64,000 bases of DNA from Apus apus (GCF_020740795.1 NC_067282.1:170096274-170160273), one strand, 5' to 3'; numbered from the stretch's first letter, positions 1 to 14,600 are shown. The notes: generated by a model not told the origin, from the sequence alone. Translations and numbers: made by a program.

Positions 1-3000
1 TTTTGTCTTTTGCAAGATGGAATGTTTGTCTTCCGGATATCTATTTACATAAACCAGCTAAATCAAGTATAATTTAACATTATAATTAATAAGTACATCC
101 CTGTCTTTTGTATTAAACATTAAGATGCAGCCTGGTTTTTCTTAAAAGTCTTATGATCTCATTTAAAGGTGTGTTTTAAAAACAAATTACTTTCCTATGT
201 CTTACTAGAATAAAAAATTTAAATAATGAATATAATACAAAAATATATCAGATATTTATACAATTAATTTCATTTTGTGAATAAGTTAGTGTTTCAGGTT
301 TGGGTTTTTTCTTTAAGTGCCACATACTGATATTCTCGATGTTTGCTGTGGTAAAATTTGCCTCTCTAGAAAGAAGGCTACGTATGCTTCTGTTTATTTG
401 AAACTCCAGTAAAGAAAAATTAAAAGAATGAAAATTAAGTACATATTTTGCACATTTAGCATTTGGTTAAACTTGTGTCCTGTTACTGATCTGGATATCA
501 CCACTCTTTTGTTTTTTAAATTAAAAATAGGTATTAAAAGTACCTCCCCAAATTTTTCCCAGCTGCAGTACTACTGTGTGTATATTTTTTTTCTTTATTT
601 TGCAAATATCCTACTGATTTAATGTGCATTTGATCACAAGCCTTGGCCTAAAAAGGAAAGAAAAGTAGTTTTTCCAGAGGTTCTTTTTCTAGCAGTGATT
701 TTACTGTTCAGTTTTAACAGCCCATGAAATTTTTTTGTCCTGTGTTTGCAATTAGGTTGACATGGAGTGGTGATTTTGTAGGGACTGTTACCAAAACCTC
801 AGAAATCACCACTACAGAAAAGCGAGTTACATACAGCTCATGCTACTCTGGCCTGGGCTCTGAGGAAAGGCTGCCAGCCCTCTCCACTGCTCTCCTATCA
901 GCCTCTCTAGTGCCAAACCTGCATTCACCACCCTTTGGATAGATAGCTGTGGCTCCAGCAGATATCAGAAGCCTTGCGTTTGTTTTCTAGTTCTGTTATT
1001 TTGGCTGACTTAGCAGGGCTTGGTACTTAAGTTCTTTTTTCCTATGGGAGCATCTGATTTAGGCGAACGTGTACTGATTCTCTCAAATGTCTGCATCCAG
1101 AGCTCACAGCATGCCCAGTGAAGAATTAATAGGATGAGAAAAAAAGACTTGTATAGTTGAACCTACACTGCCATATTTTCTTCAAAACTTTTGAATTTTC
1201 TGTGGACTTTAGCAGTACCATCAGTTTTGGGCTCTCAAAAGGTACTTACTGTTATTTCTTCCTCCTTTGTTTTGTTTTTTTTTTTTTGTGTGTGTGTGTG
1301 TTTCTGTTGTTTTTGGATTTGTTGTTGTTTTCAAAAAAACCCACCTTTTATTAATTTATTTTTACTTTCTCTGTTTCATGGCTTCTGATAAATATCTTTA
1401 ATTCTACAACTAAGTCTGGCACCTTTTTATCTTATTCATTTCATCCTCGGCTTGTATCTCCAAGGATTGAATTTTGCTGGTCTGTACAGAGCTGGGGACA
1501 GTTCTCCAGGTGCTGGTATGCCTTTGTTTCCTTACAGATCCCTCCTGCTGTTTGAACTGTACCTTATTTTCCTTCACCACCACCCTCACAGCATTTTCCT
1601 TTTGGCGTAACTTTTTGGAGTTGAGAAGAATAAAAGTAAACAAACTGAAGTGCAGGTGGCATTTGTAAAAACAACATATTCGACCTCTATTATTGTCTTG
1701 AAGCCCAGTGCAGCGTATGCTCTGAGGCAGCTAGTCCTTGGAGAGTGTCAAAAATACACCTTTAAATATGAGACTTTTCCTTCATCTGTTTAGATATTGT
1801 ATTAAACCAAAGAAATAAATCCCTCAGCATTAAAATTTAAATGTTACAGGCATCCATTTTCTTCTTGTTCTCCATCCATGACCTTTTCAAAAACTGTATT
1901 ATGAGCTATCATCATCCTGTAATTAAAATGCTTCATTAATGAAACTACAGGCAGCAATGACAAAAGACAAAAGCAAGACAGCTTCTGTTTCTTGGAGCAT
2001 CTTTCAGCATGGGGTTGTTTGAATACCCTGGGCTAATGGTGCCCCAGCAGAGGAGTAGGTGGCCTCTCCTGTGCTCCACTCATGGCCATCACAAGGTCAC
2101 TGGTGGAAAACAGTCTGTGGGTTGTTCTTTTGCTCTCAGCTTATCTGGAGACGATGTGAAGGCTGGATTCCTGAAATTGGTCTCTGAGATGGTAGTGTTC
2201 TTGGTCCTTACAGTGGACTATGAGACAGATAACAACTGAAATATTCTACTCAAATACATGTATTTGCTTATGTAAGGTGCTGTTTAGGGATGTGTTGTAC
2301 TAACAGGTGCCACTGGAGAAGGCTAATAGCATTGCTGTTTTCATTTAAGATTGCTGATATGGTTTCAGAAACTGAGTTTTAAAGGGGATGTGTATTGGAA
2401 GGACAGTCTTGGTGGAAAGTGCCAGATGCTTGGCTGATGCTCCCATTAGCAAAGATGGGAGGTGGCACTCAGGAAACCTCTGGACAGGACTGGTGGAGCC
2501 ATGGTGGCTGTGTGTGTCATCTGCCATTGCTGCTGTCATCTGAGTGATTTAGATGTGGACCCTGGGAATTTCAGAGTAATAAAAATCTTATAAAACAGAT
2601 GGGAAAGGCTCTTGGCAAATCCGGGTAAGATGGTGAGAATTAGACTGCAGTACAGCAACTCTGACTGGAAACATTCTGGTTGACTAAACTGAGTATTTTT
2701 TTTTCTTAGTGCCATCATGAGCACAAAGCTTCTTCCTATTACTCCTCAGTCCCATAGGACAAATAGTCCAGGTGTCATAGACCCCTCCCTGGGACCAGTG
2801 ATGGATTTTGATATTTTTGTGTCATTTTCAAAAGCTTTGAGCATGTGGGTCCTTGGACTTCAGTTTTACCTCATAGATAAAGCTGATAAATACACTGAAG
2901 TTGTTTCTGAACTTAGATATTCTTTACTTTGAGTGAAAATGTACTATTTCCAGCAAAAAGAATATATACAATATCTGTTCAAGTGTCTTTAAAGTTTTTA

Positions 3001-3969
3001 TTCAATATTTCTATGCATCAGGTTTCTTAGAGCTGTAGATCAAATTTCTGGGAGCATTCAGAAACTTGGCTTGCAGTTTTAATGTGTTTTTTCTGTAGTA
3101 AGTGAGATTCTCTCTTTTCTCCACTGCCCAAGATTAATCTCCTTCACATCTTTCATACATGTATGTTTTAACAAATCCTGGTTTTACTTCTGGGGGGCTT
3201 CTGGTGCACTCTATTCTACCATATGATAGGACTTACTGGCCACCTCTTTCAGTGATGCTGTTGAGTTGTGGCTAATGGGCTCCTTAGTTAAAAAGCAAAG
3301 GTACAAGAGGTAAATAGCAATCATAATGTATAACAGTTGAGTCTGTGAGCATCAAAACTAATGAAGCCTGACTTCATTGGTTATCTGCTGGCCCCTGCAT
3401 TCCACCACGCCAACATTCTGTCTAGAGCAGGGCAAAATCCCCCTCCCAGCCACATCCTTAAAACCTGTCCCTTTTACCAGAGTGGTAGCAAGCACAGCAC
3501 CTGGTGACACTGCTGCTGCCAAGCAATGCTTAATGAGTGGCACCACAGTTCCTCCTTACCGGGAGCTGACTACCAGCAGCTGATTTTTTGTTAAATTTGG
3601 AGGAGCATAATTATTTTGAAGGGCTTTTATCCCTCTTAAAATTTGGGTAGAATCAGCTAACAGACTTAAAAGGTGAGTGGGCAGATAATGTGATAAAATA
3701 AGCTGAATTTCTTTGGGAATCCATATGGATAATTTAAAAAAGTTTTGTATATGAAGTTCGTAAGTAATTCAGCTTATGCCACAGTGACAGGAAAAAGTTA
3801 TAGTATGTGGAGATCCTAACTCATGGGTGTCTGACATGCAAGTTTTATGTCCTAAGTCGGTAGGATATCATCCTCCTTGGTGTTTTCATTGCTGGTCTAG
3901 AATAGCCAGTTACATGGCTACCAGCAGGAATGCCCCACTACATGGGGGTATATGAGTGTTTTATAAGCA
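1..3969. other. Non-coding DNA, no gene seen
   Basis: AT-rich unique sequence. Short ORFs occur on both strands, but none has a recognisable domain, flanking splice signals or codon character. The only structured element is the poly-T/(GT)n tract near 1.28 kb. Nothing further could be assigned. Confidence 0.6.
1271..1301. repeat. Poly-T followed by (GT)n microsatellite
   Basis: About 13 consecutive T are followed directly by roughly seven GT units. This is a simple sequence repeat likely to vary in length between individuals. T/G-rich low-complexity sequence continues to about 1340. Confidence 0.9.
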
Positions 3970-4050
3970 TAGTTTAGTGCTGGACTCAGTAGGTTAATGG
4001 TTGGACTCAGTGATCTTAAAGGCCTTTTCCAATCAGAACAATTCTGTGGG
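3970..4050 (+). mobile_element. CR1 LINE 3'-end fragment
   Basis: The segment contains the diagnostic CR1 3' untranslated wording: GGTTAATGGTTGGACTC, then GTGATCTTAAAGGCCTTTTCC, then a degraded ACAATTCTGTGG end. Avian CR1 copies are usually severely 5'-truncated, so only the tail is present. Its divergence (AATCAGAAC where CR1 usually has AACCTAAAC) points to an old insertion. Confidence 0.8.
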
Positions 4051-4660
4051 TAGAAAATTAGGTAACCTTTAAAGGATGATGTATTGTAAAAGAATCTGCA
4101 TCCACCCAAACATCACCTATCCTGTCAGTAAAAGGACATTGCTAACTTGTAGCATATCCCTGTAGCTAGTGTGTATTTGAGAGCTTTGTCTACTATCTCA
4201 CTAGATGGAAATCTTAATGCTGGATGCTGGTATCAGGTGTGATCAGTGGAACTCTGGAAAGCTTCAGAAACAGGCTGAAGTGGAAACCTTGAAGATCTGT
4301 GCAACTCAAGCTTCACAGGGAGAGAAAGTCTTCCTGTAACATTTCTGTACTGTCTGATAGAAAATGACACAACCTTCCTTTCATCAGCTAAAATAAGTCA
4401 GCCACAATGAAAATGCTTCCCTAGTGGAAGTTGTTTTGTGAAAACAGACTGACAAAAAAAAAATTACTTTCATATGTATTTATCCTCTACAATATCCTCA
4501 GTGTCCTGATTTTCTCAGTTCTGTAATCACAATAATTATTCTTTATCCTTTGGTACTTGGGGTCAGTTTACTTTACAAAGAGAAATTGCTTCGTTTCTAT
4601 TTGCTATTTGATTCTGTGATTCTATACAGCTGTTGTCTTGCCTACATACTAGGACACAGA

Positions 4661-4707
4661 CCCACACCCCCCCAAAAAAACCCCAAACCAACCAACAAAC
4701 CCAACCC
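4661..4707. repeat. C/A-rich low-complexity tract
   Basis: Runs of C and A (CCCACACCCCCCC, A7, then CCAACCAACAAACCC) form a purine/pyrimidine-biased simple repeat of a kind common in bird genomes. It produces a spurious Pro/Lys/Asn-rich translation. Confidence 0.85.
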
Positions 4708-5397
4708 TTGTGGTAAATCCCTGCATAACAGATAAGATTTATGGCATACAGATTTCTGTCAGTCACCTGGCTCATTGGGCGCTTTTGCTCATGATTCATT
4801 TCCAAGTCCATGATTTTATTTCCAAGCTAATGCTACTTCACTCTTTCCAGTTAGAGGTATGGCTACACAAAGAACTTCCCCTGGTGGATGCTGCCCATAA
4901 GTTGATGGTATGTTGGCCATTTGATAGTAATTGCCTGTGGGAACAGATTTGCCCCATCTGGTAAATGCAGGGTGACTTTATCATACTTCCCAGTGTAGTT
5001 GTGCTGATATATATAACAGGTTGCAAATAATGCCATAATTTATTAGTACTGGGTCTTTTTTTGTAGCTATAGGGCCAGTGTATTTTGGAGTGTCCAGGCT
5101 GTGAGATGCTTGTGGTTTGTGGGTGCTCTGACAGTGTGGGCAAGCTGCCACGTAGAGCCTAGCTTTTTTGGATGGAGGCAGTAGCTAGTATGTGACACTT
5201 GATTTTTGACCTTTTATGCCTGTTGGGCAAGTCAGCCTCACTTGTTACTGTTTTCATCCTTGAGGGTAAAAGTTTTCATCTCCTGGAACATGAAGTCAGC
5301 ATCTGGAAGCTTACGTTAACAGTCAAATGCAAACTATAGTTGAAGTGGAACAAAATAATGTGTTTATGAACTACAGAAAGCAAATATAAAGGAAAAA

Positions 5398-5411
5398 AAC
5401 AACAACAACAG
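5398..5411. repeat. Short (AAC)n repeat
   Basis: Four AAC units directly follow an A-rich run. Minor simple repeat. Confidence 0.8.
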
Positions 5412-7590
5412 AAACATGTTAAGCTCAAAGTGCTCTGATCTTCTGGTTGGATAAAGCCACCAGTATTGGGGTATCAAGTTTAGCATTTATTGACCTATAA
5501 GAATGCTGGTGCATGTAGGGTATGGTTTAACTTAAGGTGTACTACTTACTTTAGCTACCTACACTATCTTTTTTGGGTGTGCATAATTTTATTGTGAGTG
5601 AAAACTATGGATTCAGGGCAACAGCGTTTGAGGGACAGAGCTGGAATGGTTGGTGCTGTGGCAGATAATTAAACTGTGACTTTTTAAACATCCGAAACAA
5701 ACAGGCTGCTTATTAAAAGGATGGAGCCTGAAAGAGTGCATGAGAAAATTGCTTCTGGCTTGCCTAAGGGCTGTGTCCTATGTCTTTTGGGAACTGTTCC
5801 TGGCATTCTAAAGCAGTTGGCTCTGCAGCAGCTAAGCTGCTTGTGTCCATGCCATAACAACATGCTTATCCCCGTTGCAGAGGGGAGGAAGCTGCAGTGC
5901 CACTGAGCAGGTCTGCCTGAGCTGCAGACCCCGGGAGTGCCCTGCACAGCTCCCTGTGCCCAAGGCTGGGCTGGGGGCTCAGAGCCCCCAGCAGGCAGCA
6001 TCTGGGCAGCTCATGCCCATGTTGCTTGCCTCAGTGGACAAACCTTCAATTCCAAAAGTTTAAGACAGCAAAGAGAAGAGCATAAAGCTCCTGCCCAGCA
6101 TGTGTTTTCTTTCTGTCCATACCTGCCCCTTGAGCATTTATTTTCTTGTCTTACAGCTTCATGGAAGAATAACTTTCTTCATAGTTTTATCAGAGGCAAT
6201 ATATTGAGGTGTGGGATTGAGTGTTTTTATTTGTGTGTTAATTATTTCTTAGCAATCGTTTTGCATGACACTTTTGTGCTCAGTATCTCAATTGTAATCT
6301 AGTTCACAAATTTATAGGTAAGGCATGTCAGAGAGTTTTGACCTTTATTTTCCCTCTGGGTTGCAGAAAGCCATGGCTTAGCATCTGGTTGAGCTTTGTG
6401 ACTTGTGTGTTTGGCTGCCCCTTCGATCATGGGTGGAATTCTCCAACCTCTTGGAGACCTCTCTGCAGCCATACACACTTCAGCTTTTTATAAAGCAAAC
6501 TCTGGTTCCTGGAAAGTGTGTGTGAACTCCTGCACTTCTCCTGGAGGGCATTTGATGCCCAGAGGTAACATTTGCAGAATTGTCAAAGCTAGATGAGAAA
6601 ATTAAGCCCAGTGTTTTGAGTAGTTCACCTGCAAAACTCCTGTTTTCCTGGTTTCCTTCTGCTGCACTGTTACACTGTTAAACTATACCATGAGTAATTT
6701 TGGAATTGTTGACCACAGGAACTTTAAATATGTAGAAGCATAAGCAGCTGTCTTCAAAATCTCTTCTTTGTAAACTCCTGTACCTAAAAAATACAATTCT
6801 GATTGTTTCCTAAAACTGTAACTTAATTTAATAAAGCAACTCTTTAGGTTTGGGATATTGGAAGCAGTTTAAGGACAGTTAATGATGTGTCAAAGCCTAT
6901 TACTTGGGCTGAAGAAACAGTCTATGAGTTTCACTGTTTGATCTGATTGTCTGGGAGAAGTACCACTTTTAAAAAAGCTTCTGCTAACTGGCATTAGCAT
7001 TGCATTCAGGTGAGCTAATGCTGGTTTGGAATATGCGGGAAGTAACAAGCAGTGCTTGTTTTCTCACTGAGAACCATGTGCCCAGAGAAGAGGGGTGGGG
7101 GAGCGTGAGAGCAGACAGCAGGATGGTATAAATTATCATTCAATTCTGCTTTGATGCCTTTTTATTAGTATTCTTTCTGCATGTCATGTATTAAATATAT
7201 GGTAATTACGTATTTGGAGATGAAATGTGTTTTAATATCCTGTTTGATGTTCTCTTTGGAAAAAAAAAAGAAGGTAATATTGTTAGTATTTTGCTGATTT
7301 GATTTCAGATCTAGGAGTTAGGGATATTGGTGCAGAATCAAAGGTAACAAATAGTGTAGACAACAATGAAACAAAATATTGGGGATGGCTTTCCTCTGGA
7401 TGTTCCCTTTATGCAATAAGCTGAACAGAAATGAAAAGGAGGCTAAAACTTGATTAGCTACTGCAACACTGAGGAGTCTTAAGTTTATTAAGGTATTTAA
7501 AGCTGTGTCTGATTAAGCCTGAGAACACAATGACACCATTTGGTGATTGTAATAGAGACATAACATTTTGTTCAGTATTTTTGTTTTGTT

Positions 7591-7625
7591 TTAAGCAAAG
7601 CTTAAGCAAAATTAAGCAAAACTTA
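7591..7625. repeat. Imperfect 10-bp tandem repeat (TTAAGCAAAA-like)
   Basis: Three to four consecutive units of the form TTAAGCAAAR are visible (TTAAGCAAAG, CTTAAGCAAA, ATTAAGCAAA, ACTTAA). A small local tandem array with unit drift. Confidence 0.75.
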
Positions 7626-8240
7626 ATTTTCTGTTAGACAATCTCGTTTTCCATTAGGTAGAGCTTAAGAGTGTGTTAAAAATTATTTCAGTTGAAAGAA
7701 ACTCTGCTTTCCTGTAAATGTCAAATGGATGACAACAGTATCCCATGAATTTAACGAAGTCATTGCTTCTGTTTTGGCATTCTGAGACAACACATCTTTC
7801 GGCTCGTCTGTTGTGCTTTACTGTTGTCAGTTTAGACTCAACAAGTCCAGTTAGGCATTCCTTGTGGTGTGGCTGGCAAAGTCACTGTCACTGATGCTCC
7901 ACCATGGGTGTGGTGATGGCTGCAGCTGTAGATTGACTGCCCTTGGCAATGCCAGCTTCCTCCTATCAGCAGCAGTGCAGAACTGCAGCTCAGCATCTTT
8001 CTTTAAATAAGTAAAATTCAAATTTTCCTTTGGTCCCACCAAGGTAACCTTTTCGTATTTGCAACTGAGACTCTAAAGTTTGGGAAAAACTAGGCATATG
8101 GGAGAAGTAGCTGCACTTTGTGTGAGTCTGCAAGGAGGAGCCATTATTATTGACAGCATCCGTGCTTTGATGGATACCTAGGGACTTCTTACCACTAACA
8201 GATATAAAGTCATCTTCCAGGCATTTGCTTAAGCTTAGAA

Positions 8241-8273
8241 TTTGTTTGGTTTTTGTTTGTTTGTTTGTTTTTT
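8241..8273. repeat. (TTTG)n simple repeat
   Basis: Successive TTTG units, interrupted once by GGTTTTTG, lead into a T and C run. Simple repeat. Confidence 0.9.
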
Positions 8274-10008
8274 CCCCCTCCTAAAGTGTAGTCAACACAT
8301 AAGCACTTTTTTTTTTTTAATATAAACTGTCACCTTGTCAGGTGCACACATAAATGTAAGGAGTGGGAAGTTGTAAAGGGCTAAATATTTATACCCCAGT
8401 CAGTGTTTACCAGGACCCCTCTGTTTTATGGCTTTTTGCTAGTCTTTGCCTCAAAACCTTGCCTCTTTTACCCTGGGATCTGCTTGGATCCTTTTTAAAC
8501 TCACTGGCACAGTGTTTCGCCATTTAACTTCTTGAAATTTCACATAGAGTAAGTGTGCCTCACTTGATTAGTCTTCTGTTTCTCCTGCAGTGTACCACAT
8601 TTTTTTTCAGTTTCACTGTTCCAATTATCACCTAAACTTTACAGAAAGGTCTGTACATTCCAGTGTTGTTGAGGCAGGCCTGTGAAGTCTTGCATTACTG
8701 AAGTTTTTTGTCTTAATGATCAGAAAGCATCAGATGGTGTTACCATTGTTCATTATTCTTTAGAGTAGCAAAGACTTAGCTCAAACTGAGAGAACGACTG
8801 CTGGAATTAGTAAGATCCAAATACTACATTGCCAAGCCTTATTTGAAGTTAATTTTTTTTTTTCCTTACTTGTAATTACATGAGTGCAATTGCTTGATTT
8901 TTCATGTCTAACTTTTTTGCTTTATTTGTGTAAGTTGAATTAATGACCATAATCAGAGGTGGTGTGTTAAGTAAACAGTTAATAAGTAAGTAGGTGGAAA
9001 ATCGTATAATTAATTTGGGAAAATCAGAATTTCAGTAGCAGTGAGCCTTGCGTGTGAGTAGTACACGTGTGTATTGCAGTACAGATGTGCAAGAGGTAAA
9101 TACACATTTAAGTTCTCAATGCATTGGGTAGGCAAGTACTAGAGAGCCTCTCTAAGGTCTGGAGGGAGGGAAATTCTGGATGCTTTGATTAAAAAAATAT
9201 TCATGTGCCATCCAAGATTGTCTTTTCAGTGGTTGGCTTGGTAGTTCACTGTGTTACCAGTTACAGCTACCAATCTGAAAACATTTGAGAGCCTTCAGGT
9301 GATACACCAGAGCTAGTAAGTGGCATATATTTCTCCTGCTTTCTCTTTGAAGTGGTGAGATATCAAAGACATGCAAAGCCATTGCCTTCCTCCTCCAAAA
9401 AAGGAGAAGAGATAATAGGTTTAAATGTAAATATAATTCTGTGATATGATTAAAAGAGGTTAATGGACACTGTGATTGTCTGGTGCTGAAAATTGTGTTC
9501 CACAGATAAATGTAGAGTTACTGGCATAGGCACAAAATCCTAAGTTAAGCCTTTTGGCAGGCTTGCTTGTGTTGAGGTGTGTAAGAATAAAAAAGGTGGA
9601 GAAAACCAGAAGTAATATTTCTGCAAAAAATGCATCTCCAGGTCTGCTCTGTGGCTATATTAACTTCTCACCATCCTGAACCCAGTCTACAATCGAAGTC
9701 GTGTGTTATGAGTAAGTTTGGAGGCCTTCTTTTGGAAACATGTTGCTTTCCCACCCCTTCATCATCATTCTCCATGAGGAGGAGGGAAGAGACTCCCAGA
9801 TGGGCTAGCTGGAAGAAGGGACTTTCCTGCAGTTCCTCTGGGGGCACCTGAACAGCTCAGCCTAGGTGCTGCCTCTGCATCTCTTGAGGTTACCTGAAAT
9901 ATAGTGGGGGTCTGTGACACCCCAAGGGCTGCTGTGTTAGACCAGTATCAGTCTTCCAGGGAGGAGAAGGGCTTTTGCTGTCTGTGGTGCAGGTTAGCAG
10001 TGCAGAGC

Positions 10009-10023
10009 AAAAAAAAAAAAAAA
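10009..10023. repeat. Poly-A run of about 15
   Basis: An uninterrupted A tract. No retroposed gene could be recognised immediately upstream, so I treat it as a homopolymer and not as the tail of a processed pseudogene. Confidence 0.8.
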
Positions 10024-11664
10024 CGCAAGTGAGATCTGGCCAGTGTAGTTTTATATCTTCAGTTTTTCAAAACTGACACTAACTACAGAGTATTGGTTTA
10101 ACCTGACATATTTTAATATTGGGGGTTTGTTTATCTATGTTATTCTCCCTCCCATGTTTTCCTCAAATAACTGAGAAATTGTCCTGTGTGTCTGGTGAGG
10201 CGTTTGACCAAGAGATCTATGCTGAGAAAAAGATGGGCATCTGAAGAAAAAGGGTATGAGAAAGCATCCAGCCCTGGATTACATAATTTTTGTTTTGCTG
10301 TATTGTTATTTTCTTGGCAATTTTGTAGAAAAGGTCTTTTATATTTTGCTTGTGCATAATTCTCTTTAGTGGCAGTTCAAATGAAGCATTAGAATTGATG
10401 GGAAAGTAGATCTCTGACCTAAGGAAGTCTATATCATGCATTTATGAATACAGAAGGAAATTAATGTGTTTGACTTCGTAATAATATATCAAATGTATGT
10501 AGAGTATATGGAAATGTATTTTTAAAGTGGAGAAAGGTGTTCTGAGTGAATTAAAAAATGCATATTTGCCTCTCATAATAAAATTCCAATGGATTTTATT
10601 CCTCTGAACTGAACTAGAGTAGTTTATATAATTTGTTACTAAATAATATGTTATCCCTTGGTAGAAATCATATAATAAAATCTCAAATTGGGATAATTTG
10701 ATACAGCTGAACCAGAAAGAAATTAAACCTGACAAATCTGTCATAAATTGTAAGTTTTAATAGAAGCTTAATCTAAGCTTTCATGACTTTGTCAAAACCA
10801 GTAATGTATCAGCAGCTAGCTCTGAAACTGGCTGTATCATACTTGCAGGACTACAAAGCTTAATGGGTCTTTCAGACCCATCTGTGAAGTTGTATACATT
10901 TTGAAATCTCTTTAGCACAAGACACATTTTTGATTGATTAATGAGAAGATGCTCTTTGGTGTTTTTCTGAAAAGAATGTTCTTTTACTGCTAATATAATA
11001 ATTCATTAATTGAAATGTGCTGCTGCATGTCAGCAATGACTGGATGGAAATTAGGCATGAAGCAAGTAACAACCGAATTCTGTTTCTGTTCTCAAATGTC
11101 TGTTGCATTCATTTCATTTTTTGTGTCTTGTATTGGAATGGTCTCACTAAAAGGAAGAGATTTTAATACAGGCTTGGAGAGCTCAAATGAATTCCTAAGA
11201 TTTTAATTAATCATCCTTGATCTTTTCTCCCTGCACATGGTACTGTCAACTCTCTCCCCAGCGGCAGCATCATTCCTTTTTTCTTCTCTCTGTGCACCTG
11301 TAAAAATTATTTCTAATGAAATTAATTCAGTGTCAGTGCACACAAATAATAGATAAGGCATAATTTTAGCAGAATGAGACTTTTTCAACATTGCACCAGA
11401 ATTCTTTTTTTCAGATGACACCCATACAGAATCAAAGGTATTTGGGACTGACAACGTATAGAGATGCTGGGGTTATCACAGCTTTGTAGCAACCAGATCA
11501 AGAGAAGTATTTCTGTTAGAAAAAATGTTGTAGAATTGTGAAATTGCTTCATAAGAACCTTTCTTCCTTAAAATTCAGTACAATCTGTGACTTCAGGGAG
11601 GATTATGTTGAATCAAAAGAATAAACTGACCCAGTAAATAATTCTGTGTGTTGTTTTTTGAGGG

Positions 11665-11699
11665 TGTTTGTTTGTTTTGTTTGGTTTGTTTGTTTGTTT
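11665..11699. repeat. (TTTG)n simple repeat
   Basis: Alternating TTTG/TTTTG/TTGG units. Same repeat type as the tract near 8.25 kb. Confidence 0.9.
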
Positions 11700-14600
11700 A
11701 GTATTAATTAATTCAATATGTTATACTTGGAGCCACCTGAAGAGAGAAAACAAAAAGAGTTTTCTAAAGTGACTAAACAAAGAAAACTCGGATCTCATCA
11801 TGACTCAAGACCAATTAGTTGTGAGGGGGATGGGAGTAGTAATAATTCAAATTTTGTACCAGGCTAAGTAAATTTGACATGATCCCCTAATTACTGTGAA
11901 AGTGTTGTTGGTACATGGCTCTTCTACATGGGAAGAGTTTTTAAAGGAATCGTGACTTAAAAGAAAAAAGAAGGATGTTGAGGATAGTCGTGCCTGGAGT
12001 TTAAGTTTCCTGGGGTAGTCTGCCATACTGTTTGAAGGCTGCAATCTCAGACCTTGGTTCAGGGATGCCTCCTAGCAGATTTTTGAGCACCTCCTTGTAA
12101 GACAGCCACCATATGGTTGTCTATTACAATACCTGTGCTGGTTCACTCCTTGTACAACTGATGAGGGTCTGCTGGGATGTCATTATGTTGCATTAGCTCA
12201 GTTGCTGGTCATAAGGCTGAAACCAGAGTGAAGGTCACTCCTGACAGGTACTATTTGTTGATTTAACTTTTATGAAATCTTCCATGTGAACACTTCACCT
12301 TCATAAATCTGCATATTTTTGGGGTTTTGGTAGCATAAAAAATTGGAATGGTTGTTTATAATGTATTAGTATATTGCATGTATGATATTTTTCATAACTG
12401 TTATTAACAGGGCACTGAGCTGTTACACGTGTACTTATTGTGGATACTTCAGATATTGTGTTATGTCATTTTGGTCTTGTATTCCACTCACGTGCCATCA
12501 AGGAGCTGATGTAAAGTATTTCTCACAGATTTGACTGAGTGGTAGTAAGGGGTGCTGGTGGGAAAGCAGGCAGAAGGTGAGACTGGTCTTTGGGGCTTTG
12601 GCCAGTTAAGGCTCTGGACAAAAGAAAGGTCTGAAGACAAAGGCAAGAGCAACAGCCTGAGGTTCTTTGGAGATGCTCTGCACTTCTTAAAATGGGTTTA
12701 TATGCATAGCCATGAAACACAGCTAAAGGATTTTGGTTGGTACCTTTTTGGTGCAAGATTTTGTCTTCTTGAACAGATGGGATCAACCCATTACAGCTGT
12801 ATTTTTGTTTTCTTTTAATGCTAACTAGTCATCCTTGGATAACATAATGCATTAGAGAATCTTGTTTTAGAGCTACCTCGTATGATGGCCTTTTCACCTC
12901 CCAGGTTTCTTCTGGTCTGTTTCCCCATTTCCCTGTCTCCCTGGCCAGCTCTCCCCTGCCTGCAGCCTGTGTTACCATGGGAAGGTTGTCTCGGAATGGT
13001 TGGGAGCTGCGTGTGTGCTGCACAGTAAGACAAAAGGCAGCATTACAGGAGAAGAAAACAAACCCCATGAAGGCTTCTTGAGCACCATGAGTATGGTTTC
13101 TGTTGAGTAGGTGAACAAAGACCTGAAGCCAGATTTATTTATTATTTTTAAATGAGTGAAACTGCTATGTTAGTTTATATTAGCTAGCAACTTGACCAGC
13201 TTCTTTATTCTAAGGTGGAAAACATGATTTAGCTGAAGTTGAGAAATAGTGATGGAGACAAGGCTGAAGCAATGAGGTTATGCAGAGTCTAGGACACGGT
13301 TTTGTGATTTATGAGGGTAACCCAATATATTTTTTTTATTCTTTTGTCGTTGGTTGGCTTTTTAAATTATAAAACAGTAAGTGAAACATGCCCTCCCTGA
13401 GTGTTAAGAAGGGGGGAGGGATAATGTGGTATGTACCTGTTTGGGTTACTTTACTGCAGCCAATGGAAAAAGTCCAGCGCTGAGAGTTTTCAAGGTAAAC
13501 TGTGACTTTCTGGGTATAAAAGGGCAGTGACACCTACTTACTTTAAAAATGTGGACAGAAATCCTGATGTCAGTGTAAGCATAAAAAGCAGGACAGATGT
13601 TGCATTTGTAATAAATTCATAAGGATTTTTTCTTAAGCACATAGATTTAGTCAAATAACTTGTGAAACAAACTGTAAAATTGATGTATGTCATACATCTG
13701 GCTCATTCTTAACTTCTAGTTTGCAGTTGGTATTTTATGCATGGCAGCAAATAGGTGATTGTGATTGAGAGTCTTTTAAAAACATCAGCAAAAATTACAG
13801 GTTTCTGAAACTCTAATGGTAAGGGGATGACTTATTTATCATAATTGATGTTTTCTCTGAGTCTTTAATGATCATAATTTCTAACACATTTTACGTTTTA
13901 TTTCAGGCTTGTAAATCTGGTAATTCTGAGGTAGAAAGTTAAATGCTGAAGTGGAAGGGGATGTGAGAGGCAATGGGTATTTGTCTTGTTTCCTTGTCTG
14001 AGAGTTTGTGAAATTCAGGGAAAATGTTGCAGAAAATAATCTTACTTGTCACTTGCTTTGATTACATAGGCTTTAATAAAAATCTTTTCAGTACCTATGT
14101 GACTAAGTTGAGCTGCATGCTGGCCATGTGCTAGCCACTTGAGGGGCTTGAGGTGGTGGACTCTCAGTGTCTAAATTACACTTTGATTCAATGCCTTTGT
14201 CAACCCAGGGTGTTCACAAAAGAGATTTTACCCTAAGGTGAGATGCTCGATTATAGCAGGATTATTCTTATCTCCTGATAGTGAAGCCATGCAAGAAAAC
14301 TTTCTCAATATTCAGACAGTCAGAGAAAACTTAAGTGTGGAAAAGTGTAGCTCCTCTAAGCTAGTGTTTTAAAGGATTCTGCTGGAGGAGAAAAGGTCCC
14401 ATTTTGGTCTTCAGAACTTATTTGATTTTAAGTGGCAGTTGCATCAATTGTGTAAAGAATATTGGGAATTTTGTCTTGGGTATCCTCTCTTTCAGCAGAA
14501 TGTTTCTATCACTAAGCTACAACTTACACCCTTCCTTTGTATCGTCTCTTGTGGCTCCAGAAATCATGTGTTCTTCAAAGTGGATCTGAAAGTGTGACTT

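Noticed and set aside
4605..4627. GATTCTGTGATTCTATA, like a CR1 terminal octamer pair
   Set aside because: The preceding sequence lacks any CR1 3' UTR wording such as TTCCAACC, so the octamers may be chance.
10009..10023. Poly-A run as a possible processed-pseudogene tail
   Set aside because: No gene-like sequence or target-site duplication upstream.
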